This document shows, piece after piece, positions 52,507 through 60,219 of a stretch of 64,000 bases of DNA; position 1 is the first letter of the stretch, and every line of letters begins with the position of its first letter. The notes beneath the pieces are model-generated. The model did no database searches. It was not told the origin of the DNA and worked only from the letters and a program-made list of their open reading frames with translations. Both the position numbers and the translations under genes were made by a program. The stretch lies in contig NZ_FXTE01000002.1 of assembly GCF_900182615.1 (NCBI RefSeq), forward strand, positions 310,001 through 374,000, read 5' to 3'. Origin of the DNA: Ruegeria faecimaris (GTDB taxonomy: Bacteria > Pseudomonadota > Alphaproteobacteria > Rhodobacterales > Rhodobacteraceae).

Positions 52507-53769
52507 ATGACGCTAAATAGACGAGTATTTCTTGGAGCCGCCGGGGTGGTAGCAGCCGGGTTATCGGCACCGATGGTGTTGGCGCAAGGCAAACCACGCG
52601 TGGTAATTGTCGGCGGCGGTGCGGGCGGTGCAACTGCTGCGCGCTACATCGCAAAAGGCAGTAGGGGTGAGATCGACTTAACGTTGATCGAGCCGTCGCG
52701 GACCTATTACACCTGTTTCTTCTCAAACCTGTATCTGGGAGGGTTTCAGGAGCTTTCGGACATTGCCCACAGCTATGGCACGCTTGCCGCGAACTACGGC
52801 ATCAACGTGGTGCATGATTGGGCCACAGGGGTGGATCGCGATGCCAAGACGGTGTCCTTGGCAGGTGGCGGGTCCGTTCCATATGACAAGCTGATCCTGA
52901 GCCCGGGTATCGACTTTGTTGATGGTGCGGTCGAGGGCTGGGACGTCTCGGCGCAAAATAAAATGCCGCATGCGTACAAGGCTGGATCTCAGACCGAGCT
53001 TCTCAAGGCGCAGATCATGGCAATGCCCGAAGGCGGTACATTTGCAATGGTCGCGCCACCGAATCCGTACCGTTGCCCACCCGGACCGTATGAGCGGGTT
53101 TCAATGGTTGCGCATGTTCTGAAGGCGAACAACCCGACTGCAAAGATCATCGTTGCCGACCCGAAACCGAAGTTTTCCAAGATGTCATTGTTCCAAGAGG
53201 GTTGGGCCAACCACTACGAAGGAATGGTTGACTGGATCGGCGAAGATTTCGGCGGCGGCAATGTCGCCGTAAACCCGGATGCAATGACCGTTACTATCGA
53301 CGGCGAAGAAACCAAGGTCGATGTCTGCAACGTGATCCCAGCGATGAAAGCCGGACGCATTGCGGAAATGGCAGGGGTGACCGATGGCAACTGGGCACCC
53401 GTGAACGCCGCGGATATGTCCTCCAAAGCCGACCTAGATATCTACGTTCTTGGTGACGCCAGCCAACAGGGTGACATGCCCAAATCCGGCTTCTCGGCCA
53501 ACAGTCAGGCGAAAGTCTGTGCGAATGCCGTGCGAGGTGCGTTGACCGGGTCCAAAGTTTTTCCGGCCAAGTTCTCCAACACGTGCTGGTCGCTCATCGA
53601 CACCGATGATGGTGTCAAGGTTGGCGCAACTTACGAAGCGACTCCCGAAAAGATTGCCAAAGTGGACGGCTTTATCAGCCAGACCGGCGAAGATGCGGAC
53701 TTGAGAAAAGCAACTTATGAAGAGTCGCTGGGTTGGTACGCTGGTATCACTTCAGACATGTTCGGTTAA
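52507..53769 (+). CDS. soxF: SoxF flavocytochrome c sulfide dehydrogenase flavoprotein
   Basis: A 420-aa Tat-exported (NRRVFLGAAGVVAAG) FAD protein with the dinucleotide motif VIVGGGAGGATAARYI, the redox-active Cys in YYTCFFSN and in NPYRCPPGPYER, and a C-terminal FCSD-specific domain. It oxidises sulfide or reactivates SoxYZ in Paracoccus. AGAGGAGGA precedes the ATG. SoxE, just upstream, would be its cytochrome. Confidence 0.93.
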   Translation: MTLNRRVFLGAAGVVAAGLSAPMVLAQGKPRVVIVGGGAGGATAARYIAKGSRGEIDLTLIEPSRTYYTCFFSNLYLGGFQELSDIAHSYGTLAANYGINVVHDWATGVDRDAKTVSLAGGGSVPYDKLILSPGIDFVDGAVEGWDVSAQNKMPHAYKAGSQTELLKAQIMAMPEGGTFAMVAPPNPYRCPPGPYERVSMVAHVLKANNPTAKIIVADPKPKFSKMSLFQEGWANHYEGMVDWIGEDFGGGNVAVNPDAMTVTIDGEETKVDVCNVIPAMKAGRIAEMAGVTDGNWAPVNAADMSSKADLDIYVLGDASQQGDMPKSGFSANSQAKVCANAVRGALTGSKVFPAKFSNTCWSLIDTDDGVKVGATYEATPEKIAKVDGFISQTGEDADLRKATYEESLGWYAGITSDMFG

Positions 53770-53849
53770 GGTATTCAGGGGCTTTGACTGGTGTCAAAGA
53801 CCCTGATGAGCAATCTGAGAAGATGCGGCTCAAGAGGAGGATTAAAATC

Positions 53850-54284
53850 ATGAAACACTTTATCGCTGTAGCCGCGTTTTCCACTGTTCTGGTGAGCCAT
53901 GCGTTTGCGGAAGAGATCATCACCGCCCCATTTGACGGCAGTTTTGATGATGCAACCTTCGCCGTCGAGTCCGCGATTGTCGGACAGGGACTGGTCATCG
54001 ACCATGTAAGCCACGTAGGCGACATGTTGAATCGCACGGGCGCTGATGTCGGCAGTGACAAGCAGATATTTGCGGCCGCAGACATCTTCATTTTCTGCTC
54101 GGCAAAAATCTCGCGCGAGGTGATGGAAGCCGACCCTATGAATATCGGCTTCTGCCCCTACGGGATTTTTGTAGCCGAGGACGACAGTGGCGTGATGGTG
54201 GGATATCGAGGCTACCCTGACGGGCCAATGCAAAAGGTTCAGACCCTGTTATCCGAGATCGTCGAAGAGGCCGTAGGGAATTGA
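53850..54284 (+). CDS. Exported DUF302 protein
   Basis: A 144-aa protein with signal ([20 protein letters not shown]) and the DUF302 fold ([44 protein letters not shown]). Two Cys are present. DUF302 proteins recur in sulfur-oxidation loci; the role is unknown, perhaps sulfur binding. A strong AGAGGAGG site supports the start. It ends 1 nt before hemA. Confidence 0.82.
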   Translation: MKHFIAVAAFSTVLVSHAFAEEIITAPFDGSFDDATFAVESAIVGQGLVIDHVSHVGDMLNRTGADVGSDKQIFAAADIFIFCSAKISREVMEADPMNIGFCPYGIFVAEDDSGVMVGYRGYPDGPMQKVQTLLSEIVEEAVGN

Positions 54285-54285
54285 A

Positions 54286-55509
54286 ATGAACTATCAGCAG
54301 TTTTTTCGTGATCAACTGGACCAGCTTCAAGAGGAAGGGAACTATAGGGTCTTTGCGGATCTCGGAAGGCAGTGCGGTGCATTCCCGACCGCGCGCAATT
54401 ACGCAGAAGACGGTCCCGAAAAAGTCACTGTCTGGTGCTCAAATGATTATCTTGGCATGGGTCAACACCCCTGCATTCTTGCAGCAATGCACCAAGCGAT
54501 TGATGAGTGTGGTGCCGGGGCGGGTGGTACGCGGAATATCTCTGGAACCACTCATGAGCACGTTTTGCTGGAACAGGAACTTGCCGACTTGCACTGCAAA
54601 GAGGCGGCATTGCTATTTACGTCCGGCTACGTTTCAAACTGGGCGGCTCTCGGAACTTTGGCCTCCCGCATTCCTGGTATCATTGTACTGTCAGACGAGT
54701 TGAACCATGCCTCGATGATTGAGGGAATTCGCCACAGCCGTTGTCAAAAGCGGATCTGGAAGCACAATGATATTGCAGACCTTGAAAGGCAGCTTGCTGA
54801 CATTCCAGCCAACGTACCAAAGCTCATTGCGTTCGAAAGCGTCTATTCCATGGATGGTGATATAGCGCCAGTTGCCGAGATCTGTGATCTGGCGGATCGC
54901 TATGGCGCGATGACCTATTTGGATGAGGTTCACGCCGTAGGGCTTTATGGACCGCGCGGCGGTGGCATCGCCGAACGTGAAGGCCTGATGGATCGCCTGA
55001 CCGTTATCGAGGGGACATTAGGCAAAGCCTTCGGTGTCGTCGGTGGATACATCGCGGCGTCGAAAGAGCTTGTGGACTTCGTCCGGTCCTTTGCCAGCGG
55101 GTTTATCTTTACCACTGCATTGCCTCCGGCCGTAGCCGCAGGTGCGGCAGCCTCGGTTCGGCACCTGAAGCAAAGCAATACGGAACGATATCTGCACCAG
55201 CAGCGAGTGCGCGAAGTTCGAGACAGGCTGGACGAACTGAGTATTCCCCATACTCCGAACCCAAGTCACATCATTCCGGTCATGGTCGGCGATCCGGTTA
55301 AGTGTCGCTTCATCTCTGATGTACTGATGCGTGACTATGGAATTTACATCCAGCCGATCAACTATCCAACCGTTCCCAAGGGAACGGAGCGTCTACGGAT
55401 TACACCGTCGCCGGTGCATTCTACTGAAGACGTGGATCGACTGGTATCTGCATTGGGTGAGTTGTGGACGCAATGCCAGTTGGCGCGCAGGCCAATGGCC
55501 GCGCAATGA
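54286..55509 (+). CDS. hemA: 5-aminolevulinate synthase
   Basis: A 407-aa PLP enzyme condensing glycine and succinyl-CoA to 5-aminolevulinate, the first haem step in alphaproteobacteria. Motifs are [33 protein letters not shown] and the PLP Lys247 in [13 protein letters not shown]. It is coupled to the sox genes by a 1-nt gap to the DUF302 gene. A sox-linked copy could raise haem supply for the many Sox cytochromes; an additional housekeeping copy elsewhere is likely but not visible. Confidence 0.95.
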   Translation: MNYQQFFRDQLDQLQEEGNYRVFADLGRQCGAFPTARNYAEDGPEKVTVWCSNDYLGMGQHPCILAAMHQAIDECGAGAGGTRNISGTTHEHVLLEQELADLHCKEAALLFTSGYVSNWAALGTLASRIPGIIVLSDELNHASMIEGIRHSRCQKRIWKHNDIADLERQLADIPANVPKLIAFESVYSMDGDIAPVAEICDLADRYGAMTYLDEVHAVGLYGPRGGGIAEREGLMDRLTVIEGTLGKAFGVVGGYIAASKELVDFVRSFASGFIFTTALPPAVAAGAAASVRHLKQSNTERYLHQQRVREVRDRLDELSIPHTPNPSHIIPVMVGDPVKCRFISDVLMRDYGIYIQPINYPTVPKGTERLRITPSPVHSTEDVDRLVSALGELWTQCQLARRPMAAQ

Positions 55510-55561
55510 CAACTTGACCGAAGACAAGGATGCACACGTTACGAAGTGAGAGTTTCTGTTG

Positions 55562-56620
55562 ATGGAGAGACTCATCGATCTGTTGGGAGATTCTGGTGCC
55601 TTGGCATTTGCCGGAGTGCTCGTCGGTATCTTGTTCGGCGTGACGGCTCAGAAGTCTCACTTTTGTTTAAGAGCGTCGGCAGTCGAAGTCGCCGAAGGCG
55701 AGTTAGGTCCCCGCTTGGCGGTTTGGCTGATCGCCTTCACCACTGCGCTAGCCTTGGTGCAGGTGCTCATCGCGTTTGAGTGGCTAGACCTTTCCGAGAC
55801 ACGTGCAATCGCGTCGACAGGTAGCCTGAGCGGCGCGGTAATTGGTGGAGCGATGTTCGGCGCAGGCATGGTTCTGGCGCGTGGATGTGCATCTCGCCTT
55901 TTGGTATTAGCCTCCTGCGGTAATCTGCGCGCCCTGGTTACGGGATTGGTTTTGACCTTAGTGGCTCAAGCCGCCTATACCGGTGTTCTTAGTCCCGCCC
56001 GCGAGTTGCTGTCTGGTATCTGGGCTGTCCCAGGAGGCGCGCCGCGTGATCTTTCAGAAATACTTGGGCTCTCGCCAACGGTTTATACAGCAGTTGCAGC
56101 GTTGGGACTGGTGTCGGCCATTGTCTTTGCGTCCCACCGGAAAGTCGCGCCTATAAGGATCATAGCGGCCGCAGGAGTTGGCCTGGCTGTGGCGCTCGGC
56201 TGGTTGATAACATTTGCCATCGCGCAAGCATCTTTTGAAGTCGTGCCTGTGTCTTCAGTCACGTTTACCGGACCGGCCACGGACACACTAATGGCGTTGG
56301 TTGCAAGTCGAAACGTTGTGTTGTCCTTCGGTATCGGCCTTGTCCCAGGCGTAGTAATTGGCGCGGCAGGCTCAGCCTTGACTGCAGGGGAGTGGAGGAT
56401 CGAACGATTTGGCTCGGATACTCCGATGGAACGCTACCTCGTAGGGGCTGTTCTCATGGGGTTTGGGGCGATGCTGGCGGGAGGTTGCGCGGTGGGTGCC
56501 GGGCTTTCAGGAGGGTCCGCCCTGTCATTGACCGCATGGGTTGCCGTATTTTTCATGTGGGTTGGGGCGATCAGCACGCATAGACTATTGATGCTAATCC
56601 CTGTTCCGCAACATTCCTGA
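55562..56620 (+). CDS. YeeE/YedE (SoxT-like) transporter 2
   Basis: A 352-aa polytopic protein with about ten hydrophobic segments and the family Cys motifs GAGMVLARGCASRLLVLASCGNLRALV (around 105-130) and MLAGGCAVGAGLSGGSALSLTAW (around 305-325). It also has an N-terminal HFCLRAS motif. The sequence differs clearly from transporter 1, so this is a second subtype. As the last plus-strand gene of the sox cluster it may carry thiosulfate or sulfite/sulfane species across the membrane. Confidence 0.82.
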   Translation: MERLIDLLGDSGALAFAGVLVGILFGVTAQKSHFCLRASAVEVAEGELGPRLAVWLIAFTTALALVQVLIAFEWLDLSETRAIASTGSLSGAVIGGAMFGAGMVLARGCASRLLVLASCGNLRALVTGLVLTLVAQAAYTGVLSPARELLSGIWAVPGGAPRDLSEILGLSPTVYTAVAALGLVSAIVFASHRKVAPIRIIAAAGVGLAVALGWLITFAIAQASFEVVPVSSVTFTGPATDTLMALVASRNVVLSFGIGLVPGVVIGAAGSALTAGEWRIERFGSDTPMERYLVGAVLMGFGAMLAGGCAVGAGLSGGSALSLTAWVAVFFMWVGAISTHRLLMLIPVPQHS

Positions 56621-56621
56621 G

Positions 56622-57566
56622 CTACTCGAACTCCATCTGTTCGAAAACGCGCCCTGCATTTTTCGTGGCCAGTTCTTCAAACGTGTCCAGGTTGGCGTAA
56701 GGTGACTGATCGACGTAGTAAGCCTCAGCCAGATCACCTCCTGCATCCATATGCTCTTGAATCTTGCCGCGCAGATATATCAGGTAGTCGCGTGTATAGC
56801 GGCGCACCTGATCCATGTTCGTAGGATGGCCGTGTCCCGGTATCACATAAGTAGCATCTAAAGCCTCGAATTCGGTGTCCCAAGTTTCAAGCCAATCCGC
56901 TGTATAGGTGTCTTGAAAGATTGGCAGCATGCGTTCGTGAAACGCCATGTCTCCCGCAATGACAAGGCTTTGGTTCGGCAACCAGATCGAGATATCGCCG
57001 GGACTATGGGCGGGGCCGAGGTACTTTGCCTCAATCCGGAATTCACCCATCTCAACCACGTATTCATCATCGAATGTCTCGGTTGGGCCGGCCAGGAATG
57101 TTCCGTCTGCCTTGTCCTGATTGTATCGCTGCATTCCCTGCAGAATTTGCGGGCCATATTCCTCGAATTCAGCCGCTGCTTCTGAATGTGCGATGATCGG
57201 AATGCCGAGTTCTGACCAGTAAGCGTTGCCGAGCATCGCGTGCCCCTGGCCATTCTCGTTGAAGACAAGTTTGACCGGCTGATCCGTGATGGCCTGAATT
57301 TCCTTGTGAAGCGCTTCGGCAAGGACATAGGCTGCACCGCCGTTTATGACGACCACACCTTCACCGGTTACAATGAAACTGAGATTGTTGTTGTGACCAG
57401 AGTTTTCATAGGTCGGTGGGGCGGTTGCGCCAATGGCGGAATAGACGCCAGGGAAATACTCGACCGGTTTGGAATACAGCACGCTTTGCGGATATTGGTC
57501 TGCAATTTCCTCGCTTGCCCAAGCTGGTGCGGCCAAGGCCAAGGCAATCGCAAGCGTTCGTATCAT
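56622..57566 (-). CDS. SoxH-like periplasmic metallo-beta-lactamase-fold protein with altered metal site
   Basis: A 314-aa exported protein (signal MIRTLAIALALAAPAWA) of the SoxH-related beta-lactamase-fold group. The usual HxHxDH motif is replaced by NENGQG in LVFNENGQGHAMLGN, so the first metal ligands seem absent. The later ligands remain: His in GPAHSPGDIS, Asp in VIAGDMAFHE and His in VIPGHGHP. It ends 2 nt from the convergent SoxT-like gene and overlaps the next minus-strand gene by 4 nt. The substrate is unknown. Confidence 0.8.
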   Translation of the reverse strand: MIRTLAIALALAAPAWASEEIADQYPQSVLYSKPVEYFPGVYSAIGATAPPTYENSGHNNNLSFIVTGEGVVVINGGAAYVLAEALHKEIQAITDQPVKLVFNENGQGHAMLGNAYWSELGIPIIAHSEAAAEFEEYGPQILQGMQRYNQDKADGTFLAGPTETFDDEYVVEMGEFRIEAKYLGPAHSPGDISIWLPNQSLVIAGDMAFHERMLPIFQDTYTADWLETWDTEFEALDATYVIPGHGHPTNMDQVRRYTRDYLIYLRGKIQEHMDAGGDLAEAYYVDQSPYANLDTFEELATKNAGRVFEQMEFE

Positions 57567-58489
57567 GTTGGTTCTCCAATGAACTTATACGCAGAGCCAG
57601 TTTTTTCGACCCGGCCGATTCCACCATTCGGCAGGTGGAAGCCAATTATCTTCATTTGCTCGCGAGAAATCTGATCTAGCAGCAAACTACGAGTTGCTGC
57701 AGCTGTCTGTGGATCCTGATCCGTACCACTGTGCCAATCAGGCCGTTCAAAAGCCACGTGTGGATTTCCCAACGCGTCGCCGACAATCATCACGGATTCA
57801 CTGCCGCTGCGGATTTCAAACGCCATGTGGCCGGGTGTGTGCCCAAAGCTTGCACGGGCGGCAATGTCTGGAAGGATCTCTTGTCCGTCGTCAAAGAACG
57901 CCACCTGATCCTCAATTTCTGCCATCCGGCGCTTCGCGCCTACAGCGAACGCAGCGCGATCTTCTCCTATCGAATCCACCGTTGAAGGGTTCCACCAATA
58001 ATCCCACTCTTTACGGCCAAAGTGATGCGTCGCGTTGGGGAAAAGCAGGTCGTCGAAGTCATCCAAAATGCCCCAGATGTGATCCGGGTGCGCATGGGTG
58101 AAAACCACGTGTGAAACGTCTTCGGGCGACAGGCCGATTGTTTCAACAGTTTCCAAAAGTTTGCCAGACGTGGGCATGAAATCCGGCCCAGCTCCGACAT
58201 CGAATAGCACCGTGTTTTTACCATCACGATAGAGCGCCACGTTGCACTCTGGCTCGTACTTGGTCGCGTCCACTCGATTGCGATTCAGAAGCTGCTCGAG
58301 TTCTTCTTTCGGCATGGACCCAAAGACCATTTCCGGTGGCAATGACAGGTACCCGTCTGATACGGTTGAAATCCGAGCTGAAGAGCCGAGTTGCAACTCG
58401 GCCCTTACGATCCTGGATTGAGTACCAAGCATCCCAAGGCAAGCGGCGCTGTACAAGAAAGTGCGGCGAGAAAATGTATTTCCATCCAT
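57563..58489 (-). CDS. Exported metallo-beta-lactamase-fold hydrolase
   Basis: A 308-aa protein with an N-terminal signal (SRRTFLYSAACLGMLG, Tat-like) and an intact metal site: THAHPDH, then His in GHTPGHMAF, Asp in MIVGDALG and His in IGFHLP. The ATG six nt after an in-frame TTG is preferred. It precedes and is coupled to the SoxH-like gene. Paracoccus sox clusters encode SoxG and SoxH in this place; a thiol-ester or sulfur-compound hydrolase is possible. Confidence 0.82.
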   Translation of the reverse strand: MDGNTFSRRTFLYSAACLGMLGTQSRIVRAELQLGSSARISTVSDGYLSLPPEMVFGSMPKEELEQLLNRNRVDATKYEPECNVALYRDGKNTVLFDVGAGPDFMPTSGKLLETVETIGLSPEDVSHVVFTHAHPDHIWGILDDFDDLLFPNATHHFGRKEWDYWWNPSTVDSIGEDRAAFAVGAKRRMAEIEDQVAFFDDGQEILPDIAARASFGHTPGHMAFEIRSGSESVMIVGDALGNPHVAFERPDWHSGTDQDPQTAAATRSLLLDQISREQMKIIGFHLPNGGIGRVEKTGSAYKFIGEPT

Positions 58490-58590
58490 ACACAATCAAT
58501 AAAATGAATGTTATTATTTGTAAATGGAGAAAGAAAGGCTGTGTGTGCAAGGCTGCTTTCGTCCTGATACTAAGAAGTCTACTCAACTTC

Positions 58591-58745
58591 TTCGGTACCG
58601 GCGGGTAAGTCAGCGATTACACCGGTGCCTGGGCTCTGCTCAAAAGCATACCGAATGTGGGCTGGCTACTTGGTGATCGCGGCTATGATTCTGATTGGTT
58701 CCGAGACGCGTTAAAAGGCATGGGGATGCGCGCCTGTAAATGTTT
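58591..58745 (+). pseudogene. IS5-type transposase fragment
   Basis: The frame reads VSDYTGAWALLKSIPNVGWL followed by LGDRGYDSDWFRDALK, matching the central catalytic block (LLGDRGYDADWFR) of IS5-family DDE transposases. The codon before VSDYTG is TAA where the family has Gln, and the frame loses similarity after about residue RAC. Both ends of the gene are missing and no terminal repeats were found. The rest of the 494-bp gap (58490-58983) holds nothing recognisable. Confidence 0.75.
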
Positions 58746-58983
58746 GCATTCCGGAAATCAGCGGAGCGACGGAGGAGGAGCCCCTGAGAGCCTGCATCTC
58801 AACTCATGGAGCGAAATAGGACTGGCTGTGGTGTGTGGCGGCTTCCCGCTTTTTCGTGACGATTCCCAGTTCTTTTCGACCACAAAATTCGTCTGCTGTT
58901 ACCTAAAATGCCACCCAAACCATCTTTGCGGTACGTGAGAGCAACGCTGAGTTCACGTTTCTAACTGATATGTTATGGGAATT

Positions 58984-59060
58984 TGGTAGCGGAGGAGGGA
59001 CTTGAACCCCCGACACGCGGATTATGATTCCGCTGCTCTAACCAACTGAGCTACTCCGCC
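58984..59060 (-). tRNA. tRNA-Met (CAT), elongator type
   Basis: A 77-nt cloverleaf on the minus strand: acceptor GGCGGAG, D-arm AGCTCAGTTGGTTAGAGC, anticodon stem GCGGA/TCCGC with loop ATCATAA (anticodon CAT), T-arm GGGTTCAAGTCCC and encoded CCA. The acceptor starts with a paired GG, unlike initiator tRNA. A CAT anticodon could also belong to lysidine-modified tRNA-Ile, but the body matches elongator Met. Confidence 0.92.
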
Positions 59061-59073
59061 ATGAGTGAATGGC

Positions 59074-59102
59074 GATTTAAGGGAGGGGTTGGGGAGGGTC
59101 AA
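59074..59102 (-). promoter_or_regulatory. Candidate sigma-70 promoter of tRNA-Met
   Basis: TTGACC, a 17-bp spacer and TAAATC on the minus strand end 13 nt before the tRNA. Spacing is ideal for a stable-RNA promoter. Confidence 0.6.
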
Positions 59103-59142
59103 GAGGGAAATGGCGCCTTTGTTGGGAATATTTTAGCTGGGA

Positions 59143-60117
59143 CTAATCCGAATTCGGCACAACCGTCGCCCTGGGTTCTGTATTTTGTACCACGCCGCGA
59201 ATGAAGTTGTTGCAGATGTCCGGGACTGTCAGGGGGATCATATGGCCCAGCCCTTCGATCTGTTCAAAACTCAGACCAAACGCCTGCATTGATTCACCGT
59301 GTTGCGTGGCTGACAAGAGCGCATCCTGTGCTCCAAACAATATGGAGCCAGGCACTTTCAGGTCGCCATAACGGGCGACTTGCGCCGGCATGCTCTGTTC
59401 AATCCCGATCACATCCTGTGAGGCGCTGATAAACGCGGATGGACGCATCCCCAAAGCGCCGCCGGCGCGGTCCAGAAAGTCTTGGGGCGCGGGTTCTGGC
59501 GCAAAAGCCGCGCTAAGGGTGTGCGGTGCGGTTTTTGCGGCCAGCGGGACGGCAATCGTGTTGCCGATCAGACTGCGCAGCCATTCTGTCCGGATTTCAA
59601 GCGGTTTGAACACGGCGGGCGGCCCGGGCATCGCCTGAGTAAGCGGAGCTAGCAGGGCCAGCGCTTTGATCTTGTCCGGGTAATCCAGCGCCATCGCCAG
59701 AGAAACCGCGCCACCCAGCGAATGGCCGACCAGAATTGGGTTGCTAACCCCCTTTGCCTCTAGAAATTCATGTATCATGCGGCCCTGTTCGGGCAACCGC
59801 CCAAGCTCTGCCGTCTCACGAGTTGAGTATCCGCAACCGGGGCGATCCACGGCAATGACGTGAAAATCCTCGGCCAGTTTATCCATCAAGGCGTAGGTGA
59901 AATGTTGCAACTGCCCGGCCAGCCCATGAATGAGCACAACCGTCTGATTGGAAGGGTCGCCCTTTTCCACATAGTGGATATTGCCGCCGCGCACGGGAAT
60001 GATAACCCCCGGTTGTGGGACACGCATCCGGCCGTCACGGGTCAGCTTGCGTGTCCAAAGATTCATCGCAACAAGAAACAGCGCAATGAACAGCGCAATA
60101 GTCAGGAAGATTGTCAT
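59143..60117 (-). CDS. Alpha/beta-hydrolase with N-terminal membrane anchor
   Basis: A 324-aa hydrolase. A hydrophobic N-terminal helix (about 2-22, IFLTIALFIALFLVAMNLW) precedes the core. The oxyanion HGLAGQ, nucleophile GHSLGG, an acidic residue near GAQDALL and His in GLGHMIP complete the catalytic set. The substrate is unknown. It stands alone between tRNA-Met and the FAD/GcvT dehydrogenase. Confidence 0.88.
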   Translation of the reverse strand: MTIFLTIALFIALFLVAMNLWTRKLTRDGRMRVPQPGVIIPVRGGNIHYVEKGDPSNQTVVLIHGLAGQLQHFTYALMDKLAEDFHVIAVDRPGCGYSTRETAELGRLPEQGRMIHEFLEAKGVSNPILVGHSLGGAVSLAMALDYPDKIKALALLAPLTQAMPGPPAVFKPLEIRTEWLRSLIGNTIAVPLAAKTAPHTLSAAFAPEPAPQDFLDRAGGALGMRPSAFISASQDVIGIEQSMPAQVARYGDLKVPGSILFGAQDALLSATQHGESMQAFGLSFEQIEGLGHMIPLTVPDICNNFIRGVVQNTEPRATVVPNSD

Positions 60118-60219
60118 CAGCCTATCCTCTGGATGGAGCAGATCAGATTACTGACCGGATAGCGCCACAACCCGAAGGCAATGTCCACAGCTCGCTTAAA
60201 GGATCTAATGCGGACTGGG

